From positions 42,528 through 93,941 of the forward strand of contig DHZF01000094.1 in NCBI GenBank assembly GCA_002414505.1: a stretch of DNA of 51,414 nucleotides, given 5' to 3'. This DNA is from Hyphomonas sp. UBA5111 (lineage in GTDB: Bacteria; Pseudomonadota; Alphaproteobacteria; Caulobacterales; Hyphomonadaceae). A model generated the notes under the pieces. The model was given only the letters and a program-made list of their open reading frames with translations, was not told the DNA's origin and ran no database searches. The translations under genes were made by a program, and so were the position numbers. Numbering within the stretch: the first letter of the stretch is position 1; every line of letters starts with the position of its first letter. Below are positions 17,188 to 26,491 of the stretch, in pieces.

Positions 17188-18144
17188 ATGAAACGCACAT
17201 TGATCATTCCCGCTACAATCGCCCTGTTAACAGGTATGGCCGCAACCGCGCAGGAACCTAACGCGACGGACATGGATGTTAACGCCTCCGCGAGCGTGGA
17301 AAAAACTTCTGACACTCAAAACATTGATGAGCTGTCGATCGAGGAGCTGAATGCGCTGCAACTGAAAGTGCTGGAAGACCCGAAAGCGTCCGACGCAACG
17401 ACTGAGACCAACACCCAGACGATGATCATGGCCGAGGCTGACACCAGCATGAGCGCCGAAACGGACATGGAAACCGGTCTTGATACCCAGGAGACCTATG
17501 ATCCCGCCCTTACCAACCCGGAACAAATGGATCCGGCCGGCGATGTGAAGACGCCTGACTGGGACGAAACCCAATCCGCAGACGCCACAGTCGATGGCTC
17601 CGTGGATGCCGACATGAACGACACCACCACGGCGGAAGCTGACATCACGACCGATACCGAGATGGGTGTGGGTGGCCCAGACTACGCGTCCGAGACCGAC
17701 GCCATGGCCGACCTTGCCATGCAGGGCACCATTGCCGACCTGGCTGCGGAAGACCCGCGCTTCACCACCTTCGTCGCGCTGGTTGAACAGGCAGGCTTGA
17801 CCGACAAACTGGACGGGGATGCTGAATACACTGTGTTCGCGCCGACCAATGCCGCTTTCGAAAAGCTCGACCCTGAGCTGGTGACAAAGCTGAAATCCGG
17901 CGAAGCCGATGACAAGCTGACCTCGATCCTGAAGGCACATATCGTCGAAGGTGAAACCCTGAGCAGCAATATCGCCGACGGCGAGATGAGCGTGGCAACG
18001 CTGGCCGATGCGGACATCTCCGTGAACAAGTCGGGTGACAGTGTGACCATCGGAAACGCGACTGTGGTTGCCGCTGACATCGATGCCTCGAATGGCGTCA
18101 TTCATGCGGTCGATACGGTGATCATGCCGGATGATGAATCCTAA
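17188..18144 (+). CDS. Secreted fasciclin-domain protein with long acidic linker
   Basis: The 318-residue product has a signal peptide (residues 1 to about 21, ending ATAQ). A stretch of about 150 residues dominated by Asp, Thr, Glu, Ser, Ala and Met with almost no basic residues comes next. One FAS1 (fasciclin) domain follows from about residue 178, with the TVFAPTNAAF motif near 212 and a VIHAVDTVIMP end motif near 305. FAS1 domains usually serve in adhesion at the cell surface or in the matrix. The acidic stretch is probably disordered and may bind cations. AGGAG stands eight bases before the ATG. A strong bidirectional terminator separates it from amtB. Confidence 0.9.
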   Translation: MKRTLIIPATIALLTGMAATAQEPNATDMDVNASASVEKTSDTQNIDELSIEELNALQLKVLEDPKASDATTETNTQTMIMAEADTSMSAETDMETGLDTQETYDPALTNPEQMDPAGDVKTPDWDETQSADATVDGSVDADMNDTTTAEADITTDTEMGVGGPDYASETDAMADLAMQGTIADLAAEDPRFTTFVALVEQAGLTDKLDGDAEYTVFAPTNAAFEKLDPELVTKLKSGEADDKLTSILKAHIVEGETLSSNIADGEMSVATLADADISVNKSGDSVTIGNATVVAADIDASNGVIHAVDTVIMPDDES

Positions 18145-18177
18145 GGCGGCATCGCCTCACTGATCCTGATAACGAAA

Positions 18178-18207
18178 AAGCCCCGGCAGAATGATCTGCC
18201 GGGGCTT
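18178..18207. terminator. Bidirectional intrinsic terminator
   Basis: A perfect 13-bp stem (18178-18190 with 18195-18207) with loop ATGA lies between the convergent fasciclin and amtB genes. T-rich sequence follows on both strands (CTTGTT on the plus strand; TTTTCGTT on the minus strand), so it can stop transcription in both directions. Confidence 0.9.
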
Positions 18208-18228
18208 CTTGTTGGACTGTCGCAAAGC

Positions 18229-19608
18229 CTAGTTCGCGAATTCCGGATAGGCTTCCAGACCGATCTCGGCCTTGTCGAGACCCATCTCTTCTTCCTCGGC
18301 CGTCGGACGTACACCGATGGTAAGTTTCAGGATGTACCAAACGATCGAAGAGGCGATCATGACAAAGACACCGGTCAGGACCACGCCGACCAGCTGGCCA
18401 AGATAGCTCGGATCCCCAGCTTCATTCGGCGCAATGGCGTTCGTATAGGAGAACGGAACGATCATCGTGCCCCAGATGCCACAGACGAGGTGGGCCGGAA
18501 TGGCGCCGACGACGTCATCGATCTTCAGCTTGTCTAGCAGTGGAACGAACACAACGACCAGGATACCCCCCACGCCGCCGATAAGGATGGACGCGAGCAT
18601 GGTCGGTGCCAGCGGCTCGGCCGTGATGGAAACGAGGCCACCGATCGCACCGTTGAAGACCATGGTTGCATCAACCTTGCCCTTGTAGAGGATCGATGTG
18701 GTGAACATCGCTGCCAGCACACCGCCTGCTGCTGCGAGGTTTGTGTTCGCGAAGATCTGCGAGACGGAGTTGATGTCTGCCGCCGTACCCGCTGCAAGCT
18801 GCGAGGCACCGTTGAAGCCGAACCAGCCGAACCACAGGATGAATGTACCCAAGGCCGCGAGCGGGATGTTGTTGCCCGGCATCGGATTGACCTGCTTGCC
18901 GAAATACTTGCCGATACGAGGGCCGATAATGATGGCCCCTGCGAGCGCTGCCCAGCCACCGGTCGAGTGCACCAGCGTGGACCCGGCGAAGTCGGAGAAG
19001 GCCCATTTGGAGTCGAGATAACCAGCACCCCATTCCCAGGACACGACGATCGGGTAGATGAAGGCGGTCAGGATGGCCGTGAAGATCAGGAACGGCCAGA
19101 GCTTCACGCGCTCTGCCACTGTACCGGATACGATGGATGCGGCCGTGGCCACAAACACCATCTGGAAAAACCAGTCGGATGCCGGCGCATAGCCTGCATC
19201 GCTTTCGACGGCGAGGTCGCCGCCATCCCATGGTCCGGGCGTGGTGCCCAGCAGGCCGCCAATGGATTCAGCCGGATAAGCCATATTGTAGCCGACGACC
19301 CAAAACATCAGACCGGCGATGGAATAGAGTGCCACGTTCTTGGTGGACTGCATGGCTGCGTTCTTGGAGCGGACGAGGCCCGCCTCAAGCATACAGAAGC
19401 CCGCCGCCATGAGCATGACGATGATGCCGCCGATGAGGAACAAGTAGCTGTTGTCGACATAGGCGCTGGCGCTTCCCGCAACGCCCTCTTCCAGCGCAGC
19501 AAGCCGCGCCTCGATGTCTGCATCCTGAGCGTAGGCAGCTGCCCCGACCATTAATGCGGCCGGCAGCAAAGCTGCTCCGCGTATCATATTTTTTAGTGTT
19601 TGGCCCAT
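18229..19608 (-). CDS. Ammonium transporter AmtB
   Basis: This is an Amt/Rh-family ammonium channel of the inner membrane. The N-terminus is a signal peptide ending AAAYAQ, as in processed Amt proteins. An extra periplasmic segment of about 25 residues precedes the first helix. The conserved pore features are present: the paired pore histidines in LVHSTGG and HLVCGIWG, and AGFCMLEAGLVRSKN of the first helices. At 459 residues it fits eleven transmembrane helices. The ATG at 19608 has a perfect AGGAGG seven bases upstream. Unlike most amtB genes it has no glnK beside it; a PII protein would have to be encoded elsewhere. Confidence 0.96.
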   Translation of the reverse strand: MGQTLKNMIRGAALLPAALMVGAAAYAQDADIEARLAALEEGVAGSASAYVDNSYLFLIGGIIVMLMAAGFCMLEAGLVRSKNAAMQSTKNVALYSIAGLMFWVVGYNMAYPAESIGGLLGTTPGPWDGGDLAVESDAGYAPASDWFFQMVFVATAASIVSGTVAERVKLWPFLIFTAILTAFIYPIVVSWEWGAGYLDSKWAFSDFAGSTLVHSTGGWAALAGAIIIGPRIGKYFGKQVNPMPGNNIPLAALGTFILWFGWFGFNGASQLAAGTAADINSVSQIFANTNLAAAGGVLAAMFTTSILYKGKVDATMVFNGAIGGLVSITAEPLAPTMLASILIGGVGGILVVVFVPLLDKLKIDDVVGAIPAHLVCGIWGTMIVPFSYTNAIAPNEAGDPSYLGQLVGVVLTGVFVMIASSIVWYILKLTIGVRPTAEEEEMGLDKAEIGLEAYPEFAN

Positions 19609-19822
19609 CTGGCCCCTCCTTCGTCACGAGACTGCAGAGCTCGGGACCCCCCGTGCTCTCCCAGAACCGATATGATTGTGCGCCCGCAGGAATGTCGCAC
19701 GGGCATAGGGGCAGACCGGTTTTTCTGATGGGGCATGGTCAAAGCGTGGGCAGGGATGCGGCGAATCGCCTAATTCTCCATCATCGCTGGACGATCCGTG
19801 CGAGGACACCTAGCTAAGAGCC

Positions 19823-21061
19823 ATGACGAAAACCGCCTTTCAGTCTGACCGTACGTATGACCTCGCCGTTGTGGGCGCAGGACCGGTGGGCACGACCTTG
19901 GCGATTCTGGCCGCCAATCGGGGCTTTTCTGTAATACTTATTGACGCTCGCGACCCTGACGCCGTGCCACGGCAGGACACGCGGACCTTTGCGATTGTCC
20001 GTGGCAGCTGGCGCCTGTTGGGCGCAGCCGGTGTGACTGAGGCCCTGGGCGGATTGACCGAGCCGTTGAACGGACTTGAGGCAATTGACGGCGGTACGCA
20101 CTGGTTCGGGGCACCCGGCGTGCTTTTTGGCAATGAAGACCTGCCAGACGATCCGGACGGCCAGCCGCTTGGCCAGATGGTACCGGCGGCAGCGCTGCAG
20201 ACCGCACTGGATGAAGCGTGCGGGAAAACCGACGGGATCGACTGGATACGCGGCCAATTGTTTGAAGGGATGGAGACCGGTCCGGCCGGGGCCACCCTGA
20301 CGCTGTCAGACGGGCGCCCAATAGAGGCCCGCCTTGTCGCCGCGTGTGACGGCATGAAATCCTCCGTGCGCGAAGCCGCAGGCATCACGACCGAAGGGCA
20401 TGATTATAACCAGTCGGTCTTTGCGGCGAATGTGAAACTGACGCGCCCACATGGCGGCATTGCCCGCCAATTGTTCACACCGGAGGGTCCGTTCGCCACG
20501 CTGCCCATGCCGGACAATCGCGCAAACCTTGCCTGGTACATGAAACGGGGCGCCGCTGAGGCGATTGCCGCTATGCCGGTTGAGGACATCAATGCCGAGC
20601 TGAATGCGCGGTTCGCAGAGTTTGCCGGACCGATGGAAATTGACGGGCCTTATTCCGCCTATCCGCTGGTCATGCAATTGGCGACACGAATGGTCGGTGC
20701 TCGCACGGCCCTTCTGGGCGATGCAGCGCACCGGATCAATCCGCTTGCCGGACAGGGCCTTAATCTCGGGTTCAAGGATGTTGGCGCCCTGATAGATGTG
20801 ATGTGCGAGGCGCGCGATGTCGGCCTTGATCCGGGGTCGGATGTCAGCCTGGAGCGCTACGAGAAATGGCGGCGCTTCGATGCGACCGCCGCTGCCATGT
20901 TCATGGACGGCATCGACCGCGCCTTCACCAATGACAGCAATTTCCTGAAGCCCTTGCGGGGGCTTGCGCTGACTGTGGCTCAGCGGGTCCCGCCCTTGCG
21001 TCAGGCTTTGGCGCGTCAGGCGAGCGCCGATCAGGACCATTTGCCGAGCCTGATGCGCTAG
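19823..21061 (+). CDS. UbiH/Coq6-family FAD monooxygenase
   Basis: This flavoprotein hydroxylase probably acts on the aromatic ring in ubiquinone synthesis. The 412-residue product has the N-terminal FAD-binding VGAGPVGTTLA motif (near residue 17). A second FAD motif, GDAAHRINPLAGQGLNLGFKD (near residue 297), is the hallmark of the UbiH/UbiF/VisC/Coq6 group. Which ring carbon it hydroxylates cannot be read from sequence, as alphaproteobacterial UbiL, UbiM and UbiH types are similar. It converges on the DUF971 gene and shares its stop in CTAG (21058-21061). Confidence 0.9.
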   Translation: MTKTAFQSDRTYDLAVVGAGPVGTTLAILAANRGFSVILIDARDPDAVPRQDTRTFAIVRGSWRLLGAAGVTEALGGLTEPLNGLEAIDGGTHWFGAPGVLFGNEDLPDDPDGQPLGQMVPAAALQTALDEACGKTDGIDWIRGQLFEGMETGPAGATLTLSDGRPIEARLVAACDGMKSSVREAAGITTEGHDYNQSVFAANVKLTRPHGGIARQLFTPEGPFATLPMPDNRANLAWYMKRGAAEAIAAMPVEDINAELNARFAEFAGPMEIDGPYSAYPLVMQLATRMVGARTALLGDAAHRINPLAGQGLNLGFKDVGALIDVMCEARDVGLDPGSDVSLERYEKWRRFDATAAAMFMDGIDRAFTNDSNFLKPLRGLALTVAQRVPPLRQALARQASADQDHLPSLMR

Positions 21062-21363
21062 GCCCCGGCGGACAGCTCTCTCAGGAATTTCCAGGTATAG
21101 AGCCCGGAATCATGGCCATCTGAAAACTTGATGCGGATCGCATACCGCCCGACCGGATCAGCGCCGAGTACGGAAATATCCTCCGGCACAGGCGGTTGGG
21201 GCGGACGGGGCCCGCTGCCATGACCGCGAACCTCCGCAGACGGGCTTTCTTCGCGCAGACGCTTATAAGGAATGACACCCGACGTGCCGTCCTCGAACTC
21301 GACGAACAATTCCTGTGCGGACTTGCGAAAGGCCAGACGTACCGGCCAGGACGGATCGCTCAT
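21058..21363 (-). CDS. DUF971 domain protein
   Basis: The 101-residue protein is a stand-alone DUF971 (gamma-butyrobetaine hydroxylase-like N-terminal) domain. Its typical motifs are VRGHG near residue 46 and [21 protein letters not shown] near residues 69-89. Such domains have been linked with iron-sulfur or zinc binding in other proteins, but here the role is unknown. Its ATG overlaps the stop of the Trm112-like gene by four bases (ATGA), so translation is probably coupled. It is the last gene of a four-gene minus-strand group running from the thioredoxin. Confidence 0.88.
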   Translation of the reverse strand: MSDPSWPVRLAFRKSAQELFVEFEDGTSGVIPYKRLREESPSAEVRGHGSGPRPPQPPVPEDISVLGADPVGRYAIRIKFSDGHDSGLYTWKFLRELSAGA

Positions 21364-21608
21364 GTCGCGGGCTCGCCTGCTGGCTGCGTTTCATCGAGAT
21401 CACGCGCCTCGTCCGCCAGCATGATCGGAATGCCGTTTCGGATCGGGTACGCCAGCCGTGCCTTGGGCGAGACAAGTTCGTCATTGGCGCGGTCATACGT
21501 CAGCGGCTGGCGGCTGACCGGACAGATAAGAATTTCCAGCAGGCGGGGATCGACCCCGGACGGGCCCTTGCGCGGGGCTCCCGTATCTTTGCCATTCTCT
21601 TCAGACAT
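21360..21608 (-). CDS. Trm112 family protein
   Basis: The 82-residue product is a small Trm112/YcaR-type protein. It shows the [14 protein letters not shown] start of the zinc-ribbon-like fold and the [13 protein letters not shown] end. In eukaryotes Trm112 activates several methyltransferases; bacterial members are thought to play similar partner roles but this is not settled. Only one Cys remains from the usual metal set, as in many bacterial versions. It overlaps DUF971 by four bases and follows the LON-domain gene by eight. Confidence 0.88.
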   Translation of the reverse strand: MSEENGKDTGAPRKGPSGVDPRLLEILICPVSRQPLTYDRANDELVSPKARLAYPIRNGIPIMLADEARDLDETQPAGEPAT

Positions 21609-21616
21609 GAACGCCT

Positions 21617-22267
21617 CTATTGCAGCGTGCCGCCATCCTGGCCGGACACATCCATTTCCAGGAGGGTGATGAGCGTTTCCGCGCGATCTTTCAAGGTGGG
21701 CGCCTCAACGAGCGCCTGTTTTTCCATTACCGAGAACGGGCATCCCGAACAGAGGGCATTCACGAGAGTTTCGAGCGGCGCCTCTTCCACAGCCGACCAG
21801 TCGGTCGCCATGTCATGGGTCTCCGTATAGTCATGCAGCGCGCCCACGAGGCGGGTCCGGTCTGGCAGGCGAGCCGGCGGCACATCCTTCAGATCGTCGG
21901 CATAGGGAGTCCAATTGGCCTCCACCTGACGGTAAGGCGTCATGACAGAAAGTTCGCTGGCAACATCAAACCGCGCAATCCCGGACAGGGTAATCAGATA
22001 CCGGCCATCCCCGGTTTCGGACCAGGTCGTGATGCGACCTGCACAGCCGGTCTGGGCAATATCCGGCTTGGCGCGCGTGCCCCCGACGGTCTGGATCATG
22101 CCGATCATCCGGTCACCCTGGATGACGTCATCCACCATGTTCAGGTAGCGCGGCTCGAAAATGTTCAGCGGCAATTGCCAGCGCGGAAACAGCAGGGCGC
22201 CGGGCAGGGGAAAGATGGCCAGCTGCTCCGGCAGGTCTGACACGCGCGTATAGGTCGGCTGGGTCAT
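21617..22267 (-). CDS. LON peptidase substrate-binding domain protein
   Basis: The 216-residue protein is made of the N-terminal substrate-binding domain of Lon ([26 protein letters not shown] near the start, then GCAGRI near residue 76) without ATPase or protease parts. Such stand-alone proteins are widespread in alphaproteobacteria next to a thioredoxin-like gene and Trm112, as here, but their function is unknown. A role in protein quality control together with the neighbouring thioredoxin-TPR chaperone-like protein is a reasonable inference. Confidence 0.9.
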   Translation of the reverse strand: MTQPTYTRVSDLPEQLAIFPLPGALLFPRWQLPLNIFEPRYLNMVDDVIQGDRMIGMIQTVGGTRAKPDIAQTGCAGRITTWSETGDGRYLITLSGIARFDVASELSVMTPYRQVEANWTPYADDLKDVPPARLPDRTRLVGALHDYTETHDMATDWSAVEEAPLETLVNALCSGCPFSVMEKQALVEAPTLKDRAETLITLLEMDVSGQDGGTLQ

Positions 22268-22321
22268 GGGCTCGCGCCTCTTTCTGCTTGGGCCTGAAAG
22301 AGATGTGGAGCGAATGCTCCC

Positions 22322-23212
22322 TCAGGCAAACATCAGCGATGCAAGCCGCCGGCGGCCACTCACCGTCGCCGGATCTGTTGCGCCCGCCGCTTCAAACATC
22401 TGTAGCAGTTTTTCCTTGGCCTTGCCTTCGCCCCAGTCGAGCGAGGTCCCGAGAATGATCAGCAGATGGTCGATTGCATCGCCAAACCGGCCTGCTGTGG
22501 CGTATTTCTCTGCAAGCTCGAACCGCTTTTCGTGATCATCCGGATTGGCGAGGACGGCAGACAGGGCTTCTTCGAATTCGTCCGGCTCGGCCGCAGCGTC
22601 GCCCATCATCTCGATGGCCGTGCGTACGCCTTTGACGGCACTGTCATTTTGCTTGTCGGCCGGGATCATGTCGAGCGTCGCAGTGGCGCGCTCCTTGTCA
22701 CCATTGGCGAGGTAGCAGCGCGCGAGACCGGCAATAGCCGTCACGTTTTCCGGTTCCTGTTGGATCACAGCCGCATAGATTTGCGCCGCCGTACCGATAT
22801 CGCCTGCCTGGCTTGCGGCTTCGGCCTGCTCCAGCGCTTCGGCGATCATCTTGCCGGTATCGGTGCCGCTCATCAGCTTTTCGATGAAGGCATTGATCTG
22901 GCTTTCCGGCAGCGCGCCCATGAAGGCGTCGACCGGACGGCCCTTGTCAAAGGCATACACGGCCGGAATGGAGCGCACGCCCAATTGGCCGGCATAGGCC
23001 GGGTTCTCGTCAATATTGATCTTCACCAGCTTCACCTGGCCATTGCGGGATTCGACCGCCTTTTCGATGATCGGGCCCAAGGTTCGGCATGGGCCACACC
23101 AGGGCGCCCAGAAATCCACAATCACAGGCTGTTGCTCGGAAGCCTCCACGACATCGGCGATGAAGTCCTGGTCGGTTGTGTCCTTGATGTGAAGCGAAGC
23201 CGTATCGGTCAT
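22322..23212 (-). CDS. Thioredoxin-TPR protein (CnoX/YbbN-like)
   Basis: The 296-residue product has an N-terminal thioredoxin domain with an intact active site WCGPC (residues 38-42) and a C-terminal set of TPR-like helices (about 125-290). This is the architecture of CnoX (YbbN), a chaperedoxin that protects substrates from oxidation and hands them to GroEL and DnaK. E. coli CnoX lacks the second active-site Cys, while this protein retains CGPC and so may be redox-active, as in Caulobacter. I chose the ATG at 23212, with AAGGA eight bases upstream; the longer frame from 23296 overlaps the lolA promoter region. Confidence 0.9.
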   Translation of the reverse strand: MTDTASLHIKDTTDQDFIADVVEASEQQPVIVDFWAPWCGPCRTLGPIIEKAVESRNGQVKLVKINIDENPAYAGQLGVRSIPAVYAFDKGRPVDAFMGALPESQINAFIEKLMSGTDTGKMIAEALEQAEAASQAGDIGTAAQIYAAVIQQEPENVTAIAGLARCYLANGDKERATATLDMIPADKQNDSAVKGVRTAIEMMGDAAAEPDEFEEALSAVLANPDDHEKRFELAEKYATAGRFGDAIDHLLIILGTSLDWGEGKAKEKLLQMFEAAGATDPATVSGRRRLASLMFA

Positions 23213-23453
23213 AAGCTGTGTCCTTGAATATCTGCAGCGAACATGGGCCGGAGACCCGCTTTTCGCAAGAAGCCGCCCTGATACCAAACCGGCCAAGCTG
23301 TGTTCATCTGGCAGTCAATCTGGACATGCGATCCGGTGAAGCTGAATACGGCGCAACGAAAAGCGACGAAAATACCTTTTTCGCGCCCTGTTTCTGCAAG
23401 GCCGGCGCGCTTAAGTGTAGGGCCATTGGTCAACGAATTGAGGAGACCGCACA

Positions 23454-24113
23454 ATGTTAAATTTCCTGGCAAGCCTCGGCGCAATTACTGCCATCGCCAT
23501 ATCCCCCTTTGCGATGGGCCTGCAGGCCACAGAGGCCGCAGCCCCCGCCCCCCAAGTCACCCAGCCCGCCGGCCTGAGCGATGCTGATCGGTCTCGCCTG
23601 CTGGAACGCGCCTCGACGGCGCTGGCAAAGGTGAAGACCGCGAGCGGCACGTTCGAGCAGCTTGCCCCGGACTATACTGAATCGACCGGGCGTTTTGCCC
23701 TGTCGCGTCCCGGCAAGGTGCGCTTCGAATATGACGCGCCGACCCCACTGCTCGTTGTCAGCGACGGCACGACTGTGGCGCTGCAGGATTCCGAACTGGA
23801 AACTACGGACCGTGTGCCGCTCGGCACCACACCGCTGGCCCTGCTGCTCGATGACGAGATCGATTTCGCCACTGAAGCGGAAGTGCTCGACGTGACGACC
23901 GGCAATGGCCGGGTCGCGATCACGCTGCGCGACCAGTCTGGTGAGATGGACGGCACGCTGACCCTGTTGATGCAGGAAAGCGACATGGCCCTGACCGGAT
24001 GGCGCACAGTGGATAGCGGCGGGAACATGACTCAGGTCCAGCTGACGGACGTCAATTACGGCAAACGCCTGAACCCCCGCCTGTTCGTTCTCAAGGATTT
24101 TGATGAGAATTGA
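23454..24113 (+). CDS. Outer-membrane lipoprotein carrier LolA
   Basis: LolA carries lipoproteins across the periplasm from LolCDE to the outer membrane. The 219-residue product has a signal peptide (to about residue 28) and a lipoprotein carrier domain from about residue 45, with SGTFEQ, GRFALSRPGKVRFEYD and a VNYGKRLNPRLF end. As is typical in alphaproteobacteria, no lolB is present nearby. GAGGAG sits eight to nine bases before the ATG. In related genomes lolA is often followed by exonuclease III, as here. Confidence 0.92.
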   Translation: MLNFLASLGAITAIAISPFAMGLQATEAAAPAPQVTQPAGLSDADRSRLLERASTALAKVKTASGTFEQLAPDYTESTGRFALSRPGKVRFEYDAPTPLLVVSDGTTVALQDSELETTDRVPLGTTPLALLLDDEIDFATEAEVLDVTTGNGRVAITLRDQSGEMDGTLTLLMQESDMALTGWRTVDSGGNMTQVQLTDVNYGKRLNPRLFVLKDFDEN

Positions 24114-24177
24114 GGCCGTTTTTGACCTCAGACGACTCAAAACTGGAGCACTGGCGACACAGCCAAGCACATAACAC

Positions 24178-24198
24178 AATATTCACTTGAATATTTTT
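24178..24198 (+). terminator. Possible AT-rich terminator after lolA
   Basis: AATATTCA (24178-24185) is followed by TGAATATT (24188-24195) and three further T residues. The 8-bp inverted repeat is all but two bases A/T, so the hairpin is weak, but its position 65 bp after the lolA stop and the T-run fit a terminator. Confidence 0.35.
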
Positions 24199-24331
24199 GT
24201 GGGAGTGACATCTTTGCAACTGTGGACGACGCAGATACCCCGCGCAGCAATTGACCCCCCCGCTGTGAACTAATGCGTTGTCACCGTCGGAGCCTTCCCC
24301 TCCCGACGAGACGTGCAAAGCAAGCGTCTGG

Positions 24332-24361
24332 CGCGCCCGAACTTCCCCGCGTTCGGGCGCG
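24332..24361. repeat. Strong 11-bp hairpin upstream of exonuclease III
   Basis: CGCGCCCGAAC (24332-24342) pairs perfectly with GTTCGGGCGCG (24351-24361) across an eight-base loop. No T-run follows. It lies 34 bp before the exonuclease ATG and could be part of its untranslated leader or a Rho-independent barrier from lolA. Confidence 0.5.
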
Positions 24362-24395
24362 TTGACGTTTCCAGAAACACTGTTACGCAGCGTGA

Positions 24396-25199
24396 ATGTC
24401 GAACTCTCTCAAAATTGTCAGTTGGAACATCAATTCGGTCCGCTTGCGCGCGCCGAATGTTGAAGCCTTTGTCGCCGCCGAACAGCCGGACGTGATCTGC
24501 CTGCAGGAAACGAAATGCCAGGACGGGGAGTTCCCGGAAAAGGCGTTTCGCGAAATGGGCCTGCCGCATCTCGTGCTGAACGGCCAGAAGGGCGGTCATC
24601 ACGGTGTGGCCATCGCCTCGCGCCTGCCCATCGAGCGCGTTGAGGCTCCCGATCTTTGTCGCCACGGGCATTCCCGTGTGATCGCTGCGAAAGTCGCGGG
24701 CGTCGAGATTCACAATATCTACCTGCCCGCCGGCGGCGATGAGCCGAACCCGGACGTGAATGACAAGTTCGCCCACAAGCTGGATTTCCTCGAACGCCTC
24801 GGGCCCGCCTACAAGAAGCAGGGCAACACGCCGCGCGTACTGGTGGGTGACCTCAACGTGGCGCCACATGAAAATGATGTCTGGTCGCACAAGCAATTGC
24901 TGAAGATCGTCTCGCACACGCCGGGCGAGACCGAACGGCTGGAAGACTCCCGCAACCAGGCTGCGTTTGCGGACATCGCACGCCTCGCCGTCGAGGATCA
25001 CCAGAAACTGTATTCCTGGTGGAGCTATCGCGCGAAGGACTGGGCCAAGAGCAATCGCGGCCGCAGGCTCGACCATATCTGGATGAACCCGGCCGCCCTG
25101 CCGGATACGAAACTGGACACGTTCAAGATCCATCTCGGCTGGCGCGGCGGCTGGAAACCGTCGGACCACGCGCCGATCAGTGTCGAGATGAAGGTCTAG
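24396..25199 (+). CDS. Exodeoxyribonuclease III
   Basis: This is an AP endonuclease / 3'-5' exonuclease of base-excision repair. The 267-residue product has all family motifs: SWNINSVR near the start, LQETKC with the metal-binding Glu near residue 35, YLPAGGD, GDLNVAPHENDV near residue 150, and the C-terminal RRLDHIW plus PSDHAPI with the catalytic His. The ATG at 24396 is used. It converges on the response regulator and shares a CTAG (25196-25199). Confidence 0.95.
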   Translation: MSNSLKIVSWNINSVRLRAPNVEAFVAAEQPDVICLQETKCQDGEFPEKAFREMGLPHLVLNGQKGGHHGVAIASRLPIERVEAPDLCRHGHSRVIAAKVAGVEIHNIYLPAGGDEPNPDVNDKFAHKLDFLERLGPAYKKQGNTPRVLVGDLNVAPHENDVWSHKQLLKIVSHTPGETERLEDSRNQAAFADIARLAVEDHQKLYSWWSYRAKDWAKSNRGRRLDHIWMNPAALPDTKLDTFKIHLGWRGGWKPSDHAPISVEMKV

Positions 25200-25900
25200 G
25201 GCTGGAGACGGTATCCGCCGGCATCTGTCAGCAACAGGCGCGCATTGGCCGGGTCGGGCTCGACCTTCTGGCGCAGGCGGTAGATGTGGGTTTCCAGCGT
25301 GTGTGTGGTGACCGTGGCGTTGTAGCCCCAGACCTCTGACAACAGCTCGTCCCGCGCCACCGGCTTGCCCTGCGCGCGGTAGAGATATTTCAGGATGTTG
25401 GTTTCCTTCTCCGTCAGGCGCACCTTGCGACCGTCTTCGGTCACGAGCAGCTTCATCGACGGCCGGAATTCATACGGGCCAACCTGGAAGGTCGCATCCT
25501 CGGACTGTTCAAAGCTACGCAGGTGCGCTCGCACCCGAGCCAGCAGGACCGAGAATTTGAACGGCTTGGTCACATAGTCATTCGCGCCGGATTCAAGGCC
25601 GAGGATCGTATCGGCGTCGCCATCCTGTCCGGTCAACATGATGATCGGGGCACGGACCCCCTTCTGGCGCATCAGCTTGCAGGCTTCGCGGCCATCCATG
25701 TCGGGCATGTCGACATCCAGCAGCACAAGGTCGATCCGCTCGGCCAGCGCCTGAGTGATGCCTTCATTGGCATTTGCCGCCTGCAGGGTCTCGAATCCAT
25801 CATGCAGGTCGAATTGCTCCGCGAGGGCTTCACGGAGATCTGCATCATCATCAACCAGCAGGATCGTCTTCTTACCTGTCACGGGCATCTCCTTGGACAT
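25196..25900 (-). CDS. OmpR-family response regulator (CenR-like)
   Basis: This is a two-domain DNA-binding response regulator. The receiver domain has the acidic pocket DDD near residue 17, phospho-acceptor Asp62 (LLDVDMPDMDG) and the TKPF lysine near residue 112. The C-terminal winged helix (from about 140) ends in the VTTHTLETHIYRLRQK recognition region. The overall wording, such as LREALAEQFDLHDGFE, reminds me of CenR, the essential envelope regulator of Caulobacter, but I cannot confirm this and no histidine kinase is next to it. The divergent neighbour is an L,D-transpeptidase, a plausible envelope link. Confidence 0.88.
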   Translation of the reverse strand: MSKEMPVTGKKTILLVDDDADLREALAEQFDLHDGFETLQAANANEGITQALAERIDLVLLDVDMPDMDGREACKLMRQKGVRAPIIMLTGQDGDADTILGLESGANDYVTKPFKFSVLLARVRAHLRSFEQSEDATFQVGPYEFRPSMKLLVTEDGRKVRLTEKETNILKYLYRAQGKPVARDELLSEVWGYNATVTTHTLETHIYRLRQKVEPDPANARLLLTDAGGYRLQP

Positions 25901-25981
25901 CGATCATCGCTGTGTATTGCAGCTCACGCCAGATGCCATAAGACTTTGCCTGACACGCAATCACAAGTTTGGGAGCATTCC

Positions 25982-26491
25982 GTGAGCATGAAATTCACTG
26001 CGACGCAAACGGGCAAGCTCTCCGGGCCCGGATTTACGGCGCGGTGCGTGCTCGGCAAGGGCGGCGTGGTCACCGCATCGCAGAAGCGCGAGGGCGACGG
26101 CGCATCGCCGGCGGGCGTGTGGCCAATCCGGAATGTCTTCTTCAGGCCCGACCGGCTCGACCCGCCCGCAACCAGCCTGCCGCTTGTCCCGCTGAAGCCT
26201 TATGATGGCTGGTGCGACGCCCCGGAGCACCCTCTGTACAACCGTCCCGTGTCCCTGCCTTTTACGGCGAGCCATGAGAAATTGTGGCGCGAGGACCATG
26301 TCTATGACGTGATTGTCGAGCTCGGCTACAATGACGACCCGGTCGAGCCAGGCCGGGGTAGCGCCATCTTCATGCATGTGGCCCGGCCGAATTTCGAACC
26401 CACGGAAGGCTGCGTCGCGCTGGAACGGGAGGATCTGCTGGCCCTGCTAGAAATGATGCTGCCGGATACCGAGATCGAAATCTCGTTCTAG
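25982..26491 (+). CDS. L,D-transpeptidase (YkuD) family protein
   Basis: This protein is related to enzymes that form 3-3 peptidoglycan crosslinks or attach proteins to the wall. The YkuD core is visible: HVYDVIVELGYND near residue 103, GSAIFMHVARP with the catalytic-region His near residue 125, and EGCVALERED with the nucleophilic Cys near 140. No signal peptide is present, which is unusual for a periplasmic enzyme; many alphaproteobacterial proteins of this short type are annotated without one. A GGGAG six bases upstream favours the GTG at 25982 over the ATG two codons later. It shares a CTAG stop with yggS. Confidence 0.85.
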   Translation: MSMKFTATQTGKLSGPGFTARCVLGKGGVVTASQKREGDGASPAGVWPIRNVFFRPDRLDPPATSLPLVPLKPYDGWCDAPEHPLYNRPVSLPFTASHEKLWREDHVYDVIVELGYNDDPVEPGRGSAIFMHVARPNFEPTEGCVALEREDLLALLEMMLPDTEIEISF

